Positions 9,154-17,193 of a stretch of 64,000 nt of DNA are shown in pieces. Under the pieces are notes generated by a model, which saw only the letters and a program-made list of their open reading frames with translations, did not search any database and had not been told where the DNA came from. Each line of letters begins with the position of its first letter. Position 1 is the stretch's first letter. The stretch comes from Lentisphaerae bacterium GWF2_49_21 (lineage in GTDB: Bacteria; Verrucomicrobiota; Lentisphaeria; Victivallales; GWF2-50-93). Position numbers and translations under genes: made by a program. The stretch spans positions 62,001-126,000 of the forward strand of contig MHBH01000017.1 in NCBI GenBank assembly GCA_001804805.1, read 5' to 3'.

Positions 9154-9402
9154 TTACATTCTTTTTGTTTTCAGGAGTGTAGGACAGGCCTCTGGCCTGT
9201 CTCTGTTGATGACAGGCGGGACGCCTGTCCTACATTCTTTTTGTTTTCAGGAGTGTAGGACAGGCCTCTGGCCTGTCTCAGTTGATGACAGGCGGGACGC
9301 CTGTCCTACATTCTTTTTGTTTTCAGGAGTGTAGGACAGGCCTCTGGCCTGTCTCTGTTGATGACAGGCGGGACGCCTGTCCTACATTCTTTTTGTTTTC
9401 AG
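9154..9402. repeat. Three-copy 76-bp palindromic repeat array
   Basis: Three near-identical units with period exactly 76 (palindromic parts 9179-9233, 9255-9309, 9331-9385). Each part has an 11-bp outer stem (GTAGGACAGGC / GCCTGTCCTAC) enclosing two tight hairpins: ACAGGCC-TCT-GGCCTGT and GACAGGCG-GGA-CGCCTGTC. The units are joined by a constant T-rich linker (ATTCTTTTTGTTTTCAGGAGT), and linker sequence also flanks both ends. Copies differ at one base (CTCTGTTG versus CTCAGTTG). It is a tandem expansion of a dispersed palindromic element, not a CRISPR, since the linker is constant. Confidence 0.95.
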
Positions 9403-9506
9403 GTATTTCAACTACACGGTTTGAGAAAATATCTACGGTATGTTAGATTACGCGTCCTTTTAAAGATTGGATGGCCCGCCGTCGCTGGGAAGCTATGGCG
9501 TGGCAA

Positions 9507-9611
9507 GCTGGATAGTTGGATGGCTGGATGATTGATAAGGATAATCAGAATGATAGATTTCTTTATTCATTAACCCATTCATCCATCAATCCATTCATCC
9601 AAGCATCCAGC
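9507..9611. repeat. Imperfect inverted repeat upstream of ahcY
   Basis: A GGATGG-rich left arm (9507-9536) pairs imperfectly with the right arm at 9581-9611, made of repeated ATCCATTC words. It lies 37 bases before the ahcY start and could form a long hairpin in the leader. The rest of 9403-9647 shows no gene, and I could not recognise an S-adenosylhomocysteine riboswitch. Confidence 0.55.
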
Positions 9612-9647
9612 GGTTCTAATTTAAAATTAACATAGAAGAGGTTGAAA

Positions 9648-11045
9648 ATGGATTACAAGGTAGCAGACATCTCGCTCGCGGAACTTGGCAGGAAGCGCAT
9701 TCAGATTTCAGAGCATGAAATGCCCGGTCTCATGGCGACACGCGAAAAATACAGCAGGAAGAAGCCTCTCAAGGGCAAACGCATAATGGGCAGTCTCCAT
9801 ATGACCATCGAGACGGCCGTGCTGATCGAGACACTCGTCGCCCTCGGTGCCGATGTCCGCTGGTGCTCATGCAACATATTCTCCACCCAGGACGATGCCG
9901 CAGCCGCAATCGCGAAAGCCGGAGTTCCAGTCTACGCCTGGAAGGGCGAGACACTCGAGGAATATTGGTGGTGCACGGAGAAGGCCCTTGCATTCCCTGG
10001 AGGCAAAGGTCCGAACCTTATCGTTGACGACGGTGGTGATTCAACCCTCATGATCCATCGCGGTTTTGAAGCTGAAAAGAATCCGAAGATACTCGATGCA
10101 AAGGCCCACGGCGAAGATGAGAAGCAGCTGAATCTCATCCTTAAGAAAATCCTCAAAGAAGAGCCAAAGAGATGGCACAAGGTCGTCAAGGAATGGGAAG
10201 GCGTCTCCGAGGAGACCACCACCGGAGTTCACCGCCTCTACCAGATGCACGAGCAGGGCAAGCTACTTGTCCCGGCTATCAACGTAAACGACTCGGTTAC
10301 CAAATCCAAGTTCGACAATCTCTACGGATGCCGTGAATCACTTGCCGACGGCATCAAGCGTGCCACCGACGTGATGATCGCCGGAAAAGTGTGCTGCATC
10401 TGTGGATATGGCGATGTAGGCAAGGGGTCCGCCGAATCAATGAGCAATTTCGGCGCCAGGGTCATCGTCACGGAGATAGATCCCATCTGCGCCCTCCAGG
10501 CCGCGATGGCCGGATACCAGGTAGCTCCAGTAGAGGACGCCCTCGAAACAGCCGATATTTATGTAACGACGACCGGCAACAAGGACATCATCACTCTCGA
10601 GCACATGAAGAAGATGAAGGATCAGGCGATCGTCTGCAACATCGGTCATTTCGACAACGAGATCCAGATGGACAAGCTTGAGAAATGCCCCGGCGTCAAA
10701 AAGCTCAACATCAAGCCGCAGGTCGACAAATATACATTCCCTGACGGCCATTGCATCTACATACTTGCAGAAGGACGTCTTGTAAACCTTGGCTGCGCCA
10801 CGGGCCATCCGAGCTTCGTGATGAGCAATTCATTCACGAACCAGACTCTTGCGCAGATCGAACTTGCCACAAGCAAGTCGCTGAAGCCTGGAGTCACGCG
10901 TCTTCCGAAGATCCTTGACGAAGAAGTTGCACGTCTGCATCTTGAGAAGATTGGTGTGAAGCTCACGAAGCTTTCAAAGGACCAGGCCGACTATATCGGA
11001 GTTCCAGTGGAAGGCCCGTACAAACCGGAGCATTACCGCTATTAG
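9648..11045 (+). CDS. ahcY: Adenosylhomocysteinase (S-adenosylhomocysteine hydrolase)
   Basis: 465 residues from ATG 9648, preceded by GAAGAGG; an upstream TTG would add only two residues. The enzyme splits S-adenosylhomocysteine into adenosine and homocysteine, using bound NAD, and keeps the methylation cycle running in the cytoplasm. Diagnostic segments are present: [12 protein letters not shown] near the start, [12 protein letters not shown], the NAD fold CGYGDVGKG at 252-260, [10 protein letters not shown] and the C-terminal end PYKPEHYRY. Length is normal for the long bacterial/eukaryotic form. It appears monocistronic. Confidence 0.97.
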   Translation: MDYKVADISLAELGRKRIQISEHEMPGLMATREKYSRKKPLKGKRIMGSLHMTIETAVLIETLVALGADVRWCSCNIFSTQDDAAAAIAKAGVPVYAWKGETLEEYWWCTEKALAFPGGKGPNLIVDDGGDSTLMIHRGFEAEKNPKILDAKAHGEDEKQLNLILKKILKEEPKRWHKVVKEWEGVSEETTTGVHRLYQMHEQGKLLVPAINVNDSVTKSKFDNLYGCRESLADGIKRATDVMIAGKVCCICGYGDVGKGSAESMSNFGARVIVTEIDPICALQAAMAGYQVAPVEDALETADIYVTTTGNKDIITLEHMKKMKDQAIVCNIGHFDNEIQMDKLEKCPGVKKLNIKPQVDKYTFPDGHCIYILAEGRLVNLGCATGHPSFVMSNSFTNQTLAQIELATSKSLKPGVTRLPKILDEEVARLHLEKIGVKLTKLSKDQADYIGVPVEGPYKPEHYRY

Positions 11046-11051
11046 AATATT

Positions 11052-11073
11052 GGAGCGCCGGCATCTTGCCGGC
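11052..11073. repeat. Short palindromic repeat GGAGCGCC-hairpin
   Basis: A 22-base element whose core GCCGGC-ATCTT-GCCGGC forms a hairpin just after the ahcY stop. The whole 22 bases recur exactly, inverted, at 34967-34988. It may serve as a transcription end signal, although no T-run follows. Confidence 0.85.
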
Positions 11074-11093
11074 ACTAATATTTAAATAAAATT

Positions 11094-11179
11094 AAGAACA
11101 GCTCTTGCGAGCTTGACTACGAACTTGTTTCTTTATTATCTTGCATCCGTTTGTAGTTAACGTCGCAAGACGTGTTCTT
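11094..11179. repeat. ~86-bp nested palindromic repeat, copy 1
   Basis: Outer arms AAGAACA / TGTTCTT enclose two hairpins (GCTC-TTGC-GAGC and CGTC-GCAA-GACG) and inner arms (GACTACGAAC / GTTTGTAGTT) around a variable AT-rich centre. A partial same-direction copy lies at 11437-11503 and a full inverted copy at 36162-36242. Confidence 0.9.
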
Positions 11180-11195
11180 ATGATTTTGGAGGCTT

Positions 11196-11393
11196 ATGGG
11201 GCTTTCTTCACATGAATATACACTTGACAAATCCACAGGGGAGATAAAGCTCCCGCACAATGTCCTGCATGAACTTTTCCACATCTACCGTGAAATCGGT
11301 GAGGAAGAAGCAGTCAAGAGGGTCATAGAACTTACCGGCGCAGATATCAAGACCGCCAGAACCTTTGTCGCGCAGCTTTCAAGGAGAAGGTGA
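11196..11393 (+). CDS. 65-residue conserved-looking hypothetical protein
   Basis: Strong ribosome site (TTGGAGG, 5 bases before ATG). The product is soluble and largely helical, with a motif (EEEAVKRVIELTGADIKTARTFVAQLSRRR) whose end resembles a ribosomal L7/L12-like or UBA-like helix pair (an impression, not an assignment). It sits alone between two direct copies of the ~85-bp palindromic repeat. Function not recognised. Confidence 0.65.
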   Translation: MGLSSHEYTLDKSTGEIKLPHNVLHELFHIYREIGEEEAVKRVIELTGADIKTARTFVAQLSRRR

Positions 11394-11436
11394 AGCAAGT
11401 AACTCGGGCTTTCCAGCCCCAGACGTTTCACGAACG

Positions 11437-11503
11437 AAGAACAGCTCTTGCGAGCTTAACTACGAACATATTCCCGATTTCCTTAATCAGTTTGTAGTCA
11501 AGC
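11437..11503. repeat. ~86-bp nested palindromic repeat, copy 2 (right end missing)
   Basis: Begins AAGAACAGCTCTTGCGAG and continues through the inner arms (TACGAAC ... GTTTGTAGTC), then diverges, so the second hairpin and the closing TGTTCTT are missing. Same orientation as copy 1. The rest of 11504-11590 includes a low-complexity run of TTCGATGTT words (11554-11594) that also appears at 34998-35036. Confidence 0.85.
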
Positions 11504-11590
11504 CATTATTGACTGTGTGATGTTGAATCTATGGCTTTTGTTCTCTTGATTCCGTTCGAAGTTCAGAGTTCGATGTTGGATGTTCGATGT

Positions 11591-12076
11591 TCAGTATTGG
11601 TGATTAGTCTCTTCGAGCACTTTCACAATCTCCCCGTGCTTGAGCTCCAAAGCGAATCTGGAATTGGGATTGAGGACGACGTCGGAATCTCCTGGGATTG
11701 ATTTCAGGAAGGTTACGGTATCGATTTCGATATAATGTTCTTCGTGGGTAATTGCTTCGCGGAGGCGTTCCACCGACGTGAACGCGGGAATGAGAGGCTT
11801 CTCATCTACCTTCCAGTGCTTGAGGGCGATCTTCCTGTCCGGGCTTATTGAGCCCATTACAAAAAGCCTGCTCCTTATGAGTAAACTATATACGTCTGTA
11901 AGCTGGAATGGATTTGCCGCCGCAAGGAATATTGCTGTTTCAAGATCGTTCGCCGGACCGGACAAGTCAGGTTTTCTCTTCCTGGATTTCCATGGTCTTT
12001 TCAACAAAAAGATAATCCCTGCGAGAATCGCAGTGACAAAAAGAAACAATGTCAGGAATTTAAGGTTGAATTCCAT
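11591..12076 (-). CDS. SseB-domain membrane-anchored protein
   Basis: 161 residues. An N-terminal transmembrane segment (about residues 5-25) is followed by a basic stretch (KRPWKSRKRK), then a globular part. The segment LIPAFTSVERLREAI and the end FLKSIPGDSDVVLNPNSRF match the SseB N-terminal domain pattern (a domain first named for serine sensitivity in E. coli; biochemical role unclear). It starts 6 bases after the stop of the P-type ATPase on the same strand, so it is likely co-transcribed and translationally coupled. No separate ribosome site is evident. Confidence 0.7.
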   Translation of the reverse strand: MEFNLKFLTLFLFVTAILAGIIFLLKRPWKSRKRKPDLSGPANDLETAIFLAAANPFQLTDVYSLLIRSRLFVMGSISPDRKIALKHWKVDEKPLIPAFTSVERLREAITHEEHYIEIDTVTFLKSIPGDSDVVLNPNSRFALELKHGEIVKVLEETNHQY

Positions 12077-12082
12077 GGTATG

Positions 12083-14644
12083 TCACCCGGGGCTGGCTGG
12101 ATTCCTTGATGGCCGCGGATTAAAGAGCTTTACGGTTTCCATCAGGATGACTGCTATAAGACCGCTGAAGAGCGCTATGGAGAGATCCGTCGTTGAGAGC
12201 TGTCCGAACCTGAACATGTTCTGCAGGAAAGGAATTGTCAATACTGCTGTCATCAGGACGGTTGCTCCTCCCAGCACCCAGAATAGTGCGATGTTCTTCT
12301 CCTTCATCATGCCTATTATGGAACGGGTGAGCGAACGGTTTGAAAGTATCATTCCGAGATTGCAGACCACTAGAGTCAGGAATGCGAGCGCCCTTGCAGT
12401 CTCCGGAGAATGATCATGCATGAACACTAAATATACGGTCAGGGTTGAGGCAAGTGCGAGCATGCCCTGGATAAGGCAGCGTATGACAGCCAGCAGATCA
12501 AAAAGCTTGTCGTCGATCTTGCGTGGTTTACACTTCATTATGTCCTTGTCGTCGTTTTCAGCTTCGAAGACAAGCGTGCATGCAGGATCAATTATAAGTT
12601 CCAGGAAGACAATGTGCACAGGGAAGAGTATAAGAGGCCATTTGAAGATAACCGGTATCAGTGAAAGACCGGCTATGGGAATATGTACGGCAAGAATATA
12701 CATCATTGCCTTCTTCAGGTTCTCGTATATCCTGCGGCCCATCCTGACAGCAGTCACAATGGAATTGAAGTCGTCTTCGAGGAGGACGATCGAGGAGGCT
12801 TCGCGGGCGACATCGGTGCCGCGTGCACCCATCGCTACGCCGATATGGGAGGCCTTCAGGGCAGGGGCGTCATTTACGCCGTCGCCGGTCATGGCCACTA
12901 TTTCGCCGTTCATCTTCAGGGACTTCACAATGTGCAGCTTCTGCTCGGGGACCATCCTTGCAAAAACGTTTATCTTCTTGATCCGTTCTGCGAGCTGTTC
13001 ATCGGTCATGGCCTCGAGTTCAGGGCCTGTTATGACGTCGTCTGGATTTGCAAGGCCTATCTGCCTTGCAATGCTCTTTGCAGTTCCAGGATAGTCGCCG
13101 GTTATCATTATGGTCCTTATTCCTGCAGAGTAGCATTCAGCAATGGCGGGTTTGACATTCTCCCTCACCGGATCCTCGAGCCCCAGCAGGCCGACAAATT
13201 CAAAATGGAAATCATGCTGGTTCTTGGGAAGACGGCTTTTCTCGTAATTGGCACGGGCCACGCCGATTATCCTCTTTCCTTGTTTACCTAGAATCTCGAT
13301 CTTCTCCTCAAGCCATTTTGTTTTCACGCTGTCAAAATGGCAGAGGTCGGCTATGGCTTCAGGTGCTCCTTTGGCGGCAATGACAAGATTTTCCCCCTTG
13401 GCGGAGAACCATACACGGGACATCGCGAGAAGTTCCCGGGTCAGGGAATATTCGCGCTGGAGCTTCCACTCCGAATGGAGATGTTCTGTATTGTGAAGAG
13501 CCCGTTCCCCGAGCTGTTTCATCGCCTTCTCCATTGGGTCAAACGGATCGGCCGGGCTTGCCAGGATGCTGTATTCGATAACTTCATGGAATTTCTCGGG
13601 AAGAAAGGACTTCCCGGAATCGACGCTGAAGAATTCATCATCGACAACAAGATCTGTGATGGTCATCTTGTTCATTGTCAGAGTGCCTGTCTTGTCAACA
13701 CAGAGCACTGTTGCAGAACCAAGGGTCTCGACAGCCGGTACGCGCCGTGTGAGCACCTTGTATTTTGAAATCCTCCAGGCGCCAAGCGCGAGGAATATTG
13801 TCAGGACTACAGGGAACTCCTCAGGAAGCATCGCCATTGCAAGCGAGAGTCCCGCAAGAAATCCTTCGAGAAGTTTTCCGCGGGTCAGCCAGTATATCAG
13901 GACGACAAGTGTACAGAGGACGGCGCCGAAAACAGCGAAGGCTCTGACAAGTTTGGCCGTCTGTTTTTGAAGAGGGGTGTTTTCAGTTTCGACTGACTGC
14001 AGGGCTTTCCCTATTTTACCGAGTTCGGTTTTTACACCGGTATGGACAATTATGCCTATTCCCTGTCCGGAAACCACGAGGGTCCCTGAAAACGTAAATG
14101 GAAGGTCGTCGCCTCCGGGTTTTCCGAATTCTGCGGGAATCTCGGAGACCGCAGACTTCCGGACCGGCACCGATTCGCCTGTGAGAAGCGATTCGTCGAC
14201 GGAAAAATTCCTGGCCTTTAGGAGGACAATGTCGGCGGGGACTCGATCGCCCTCTGCAAGAAGGACGACATCATCCCTTACGGCTTCACGGCCTGCGATC
14301 CTTAATTTCTCACCATTTCTTATGACGTATGCACGAGGGCTGGAGAGATCCCGTAGCGCTTCAAGCGCCCGTTCGGTCTTGCGTTCCTGATAGAATGTTA
14401 TTCCGATGACGACGAAGACGAATCCGAGGAGCATGACAGCCTCCTGGACTTCACCGGAAATCAGGTAGATGGAACCGCATGCGAGCAGAAGCAGGAACAT
14501 CGGCTCCCTCAGGACTTCAAAAAGGATCTCCAGTGATTTCCTCTTGCCCTGAGTCGGCAGTTCATTAGGGCCGTCCTCTTCCATTCTGACCGCAACTTCG
14601 GCGTCAGTCAGCCCTGTCAGTTTTTCAAAATCAATTTTCTTCAT
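12083..14644 (-). CDS. P-type cation-transporting ATPase (P2, Ca2+-ATPase-like)
   Basis: 853 residues from the ATG at 14644 (MKKIDFEKLTGLT); the 20 extra residues possible upstream are unlike the family. Order: cation ATPase N-domain, first membrane pair, actuator domain with LLTGES, membrane segment with MLPEEFPVV (the M4 ion-site position), phosphorylation motif DKTGTLT with Asp317, nucleotide-binding domain, hinge MTGDGVNDAPALKASHIG, then six C-terminal membrane helices. Such pumps export or sequester divalent cations at the expense of ATP. PEEFPVV rather than PEGL marks the bacterial SERCA/PMR1-like subgroup; Ca2+ is likely but unproven. Confidence 0.93.
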   Translation of the reverse strand: MKKIDFEKLTGLTDAEVAVRMEEDGPNELPTQGKRKSLEILFEVLREPMFLLLLACGSIYLISGEVQEAVMLLGFVFVVIGITFYQERKTERALEALRDLSSPRAYVIRNGEKLRIAGREAVRDDVVLLAEGDRVPADIVLLKARNFSVDESLLTGESVPVRKSAVSEIPAEFGKPGGDDLPFTFSGTLVVSGQGIGIIVHTGVKTELGKIGKALQSVETENTPLQKQTAKLVRAFAVFGAVLCTLVVLIYWLTRGKLLEGFLAGLSLAMAMLPEEFPVVLTIFLALGAWRISKYKVLTRRVPAVETLGSATVLCVDKTGTLTMNKMTITDLVVDDEFFSVDSGKSFLPEKFHEVIEYSILASPADPFDPMEKAMKQLGERALHNTEHLHSEWKLQREYSLTRELLAMSRVWFSAKGENLVIAAKGAPEAIADLCHFDSVKTKWLEEKIEILGKQGKRIIGVARANYEKSRLPKNQHDFHFEFVGLLGLEDPVRENVKPAIAECYSAGIRTIMITGDYPGTAKSIARQIGLANPDDVITGPELEAMTDEQLAERIKKINVFARMVPEQKLHIVKSLKMNGEIVAMTGDGVNDAPALKASHIGVAMGARGTDVAREASSIVLLEDDFNSIVTAVRMGRRIYENLKKAMMYILAVHIPIAGLSLIPVIFKWPLILFPVHIVFLELIIDPACTLVFEAENDDKDIMKCKPRKIDDKLFDLLAVIRCLIQGMLALASTLTVYLVFMHDHSPETARALAFLTLVVCNLGMILSNRSLTRSIIGMMKEKNIALFWVLGGATVLMTAVLTIPFLQNMFRFGQLSTTDLSIALFSGLIAVILMETVKLFNPRPSRNPASPG

Positions 14645-14830
14645 AGAATCTTTCTTTGTGGTCAAGTGAACGTATAAATTATTTGCATATAGGTAAAAAG
14701 ACACGCTGGGAATTGAAAATAGGTTGAATTTCGAGTTAGGAATCCCTAACGGGAAATTGGTGTTTGTTTTATCAACAGGTTCAGGATATATTTTGCCGGA
14801 CGGAAAAATATTAATCAGGAGATTGTCAGA

Positions 14831-17173
14831 TTAACTGATTGCAACTTCAATCGTGCATGTTCTTCCCGCCTTCATGATTGGAATGAGATTTCCATTGATG
14901 GGCTTTCCGTCAAGCTTCACGGAAACATTGCCTTTTCCAAGGCCATCGGGATTATGTATCGTAATTTTATATAGGGCATTCCTGAAGGTCCTTTCAACCG
15001 AGCATTTCTTCCATCCAGATGGAATACGGGGATCTATGCGAAGGCCTCCGAATTCCGCCCTGGCGCCAAGCATGTGCTGGAGAAGGACGTTGTTGTACCA
15101 GGCGACCGAACCCGTGATCCATGTAAATTCCATCTGGAACCTGCGGTTCCTGTGATCCTTTCCGAAATAGCAGTTTGCAAAAATGTATGGTGGACATGAC
15201 TGTTTCGGATCATTGTCCTTTCCGGAAAGATAGCCGGGAGTTATCCGTTTGAATATCTCATAGGCCTTGTCGGGGCGTCCTGATTTCAAAAGCCCGAGGA
15301 TCATCCATGCGTTGGTATGGGAATAGATCGTGCCGTTCTCGCATATCCCCGGTTCCATGCAGCTTATGCGCCCGATACGGTCCTCGGTCTTGTAGAATGT
15401 CGGGTACAGTAGCGCATAACCAAGATCGGTCAGGAGAAGCTTGTCGCAGGATTTGATCGTTTCATTGATGCGTTTCTCGTCCGCGATGCCGGCGATCAGG
15501 GCCCAGGTCTGGGCTTCGATGAAGATCTTCCCCTGTTTATTGGTGCTTGAGCCGACAGGGACTCCGTTGTCGTCGAAACAGCGCGTATACCATTTGCCGT
15601 CCCATGCATTTGAATTGATGGCCTTCCTGATCCGTTCATAACGTGCGAGGTAATCTTTTTTCCGTTTCCCGTCATTTTCATATCCGGCAAGTTCCGCCAT
15701 TTCACGAACAGCTTCCGCATATGCCTCGCTGAGCCATACGCTTTCACCACGGCCTTTCTTGCCTACGGCTGTGAGTGAGTCGTTCCAGTCGCCGAATTTT
15801 ATCAGTACAAGCCCGTGTTTCCCCTTGTTGGATTCAAGGAAGTCCAAGGCTGTCTCAATATGGCCTCTCACGCTTGCAGCGCCATCATCATAGAATTTGA
15901 CTTTCTCATTGAGGATTGAGAAGTCACCCGTCTCCTTCAGATAGGCGATAAGAGTGAACACGAGCCATAGCGCACTGTCGGAATAAGGTTTCTCATCCAC
16001 CGGATTCCATCCGCGGAGCGCAAGCCCCTTCTTGTACTGGTAGGAGAGGGCTTCCAGTAGGATGGCGCGCGTGCGTTCGGGCTTGAAGGTGACGACTCCA
16101 AATCCGTGCTGTACGATATCGCGGTATCCGTTCCATCCCCAGCGGCACCATGTTGCGCCATAGAGAGTCGACTGCTTGATCCAGTTGTTGAGCATTATGT
16201 CGAACTGAGGATCTGGGGTTGTGACTTGGTTGCGCGCGGACATGTCAGCTTTGTCCTGCTTAAGCTCTCCGAAAAACTTTTCAAATCTGCCGAAATATTT
16301 CTTCCGGAACGGAACGATGTTGTTTTCGCAGTCGGTCGCGCCCAGGATGAAGTTTATCTTCTTCGATCCTCCAGCTGGAATTTCCAGGTTGAACTGTGCG
16401 GCGCAGATGGTCGCATCGGATGAGCCAGGAGTGTTCGTGCAGCGTCCCTTGACAACAGCATCAGGATTCCGGAGAGTATGATACATTCCTACGAAAGCAT
16501 CCCGGGTTCCATCCCAGGCCACAATCGGAACATCGGCGGCCAGGAAACCTGTCAGGTAGTCATGGGGCCTGCGGTGCGGATGCTTGTTCGCAACAACGGC
16601 ATTCTGCTTTTTCGAAAACCAGGAAGAGCGGAAAATCATGTCGCCATAGCTGTCATAGCCCCATTTGAACTTGAACTGCATCTGGTTGTAGACGAATATC
16701 GAGAGCCGGCGTTTTCTTCCGGACGTGTTCCCGGTGTCAAGAGTCCACAGTTCAACCGGATCTTTCCCAGGAGGGATGAATATCCTGAAATTAGAACTGA
16801 TGCCGCAGGTGGAGGACTTGATGATCGAATACCCCAGGCCGTGCACGCATTCATACTTGTCGGGCTTCCGTTGGACAGGTTCCCAGTTGACATTCCAGAA
16901 TTCGCCGGTGTCGTTGTCCCGGACATAGATCAGCCTGCTCATGAGATGATCGCGTCCGAAGACATCGAAGTCGCAGATCCTTCCGATTCCTGTCAGAAGC
17001 TGTACCGCTTCATTCTTTCCTACCTGGTAGTCCATGTACCCGACGCCGGTCTGTTGGACATTTGAGAATGCGGCGTCATTCCATAGGAAATTGTCAAAAG
17101 CCCTTGGAGTTTCCGGATCCGTTACAATGAATTCGGTTCCATCGCCGTTGAAATTTCCATATCTGTACTTCAT
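14831..17173 (-). CDS. GH94 phosphorylase (cellobiose/chitobiose phosphorylase-like)
   Basis: 780 residues. Start at 17173 chosen for AAAGGAGT 8-9 bases upstream; the protein then begins MKYRYGNF as GH94 members do. An N-terminal beta-sandwich (to ~270) precedes an (alpha/alpha)6 barrel with the general acid in IKFGDWNDSL (Asp465). GH94 enzymes cleave beta-linked disaccharides with phosphate and save one ATP per sugar. There is no signal peptide, so it is cytoplasmic. It starts 20 bases after the large secreted protein gene on the same strand. It has a diverged paralogue at 49508-51874, so the two probably differ in substrate. Confidence 0.9.
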   Translation of the reverse strand: MKYRYGNFNGDGTEFIVTDPETPRAFDNFLWNDAAFSNVQQTGVGYMDYQVGKNEAVQLLTGIGRICDFDVFGRDHLMSRLIYVRDNDTGEFWNVNWEPVQRKPDKYECVHGLGYSIIKSSTCGISSNFRIFIPPGKDPVELWTLDTGNTSGRKRRLSIFVYNQMQFKFKWGYDSYGDMIFRSSWFSKKQNAVVANKHPHRRPHDYLTGFLAADVPIVAWDGTRDAFVGMYHTLRNPDAVVKGRCTNTPGSSDATICAAQFNLEIPAGGSKKINFILGATDCENNIVPFRKKYFGRFEKFFGELKQDKADMSARNQVTTPDPQFDIMLNNWIKQSTLYGATWCRWGWNGYRDIVQHGFGVVTFKPERTRAILLEALSYQYKKGLALRGWNPVDEKPYSDSALWLVFTLIAYLKETGDFSILNEKVKFYDDGAASVRGHIETALDFLESNKGKHGLVLIKFGDWNDSLTAVGKKGRGESVWLSEAYAEAVREMAELAGYENDGKRKKDYLARYERIRKAINSNAWDGKWYTRCFDDNGVPVGSSTNKQGKIFIEAQTWALIAGIADEKRINETIKSCDKLLLTDLGYALLYPTFYKTEDRIGRISCMEPGICENGTIYSHTNAWMILGLLKSGRPDKAYEIFKRITPGYLSGKDNDPKQSCPPYIFANCYFGKDHRNRRFQMEFTWITGSVAWYNNVLLQHMLGARAEFGGLRIDPRIPSGWKKCSVERTFRNALYKITIHNPDGLGKGNVSVKLDGKPINGNLIPIMKAGRTCTIEVAIS

Positions 17174-17193
17174 CTGAGATGACTCCTTTTGGA

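Noticed and set aside
9104-9334. 76-codon open frame across the repeat array
   Set aside because: The frame is open only because the 76-bp unit has no stop in this phase; the product is a translated palindrome and has no ribosome site.
9154-9402. Possible CRISPR array
   Set aside because: Units and linkers are both constant, so there are no unique spacers, and no cas genes are near.
9403-9647. S-adenosylhomocysteine riboswitch before ahcY
   Set aside because: I could not find the conserved SAH-riboswitch core; the region is a GGATGG/ATCC imperfect inverted repeat instead. A covariance-model search would settle it.
11778-12413. 211-codon plus-strand frame spanning SseB-like and ATPase genes
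   Set aside because: Antisense to two recognisable coding regions with no ribosome site or family.
14735-14750. GTTAGG-AATC-CCTAAC hairpin as an integron-type site
   Set aside because: Short perfect hairpin without cassette boundaries or an attC-like second stem; more likely a leader structure of the ATPase gene.
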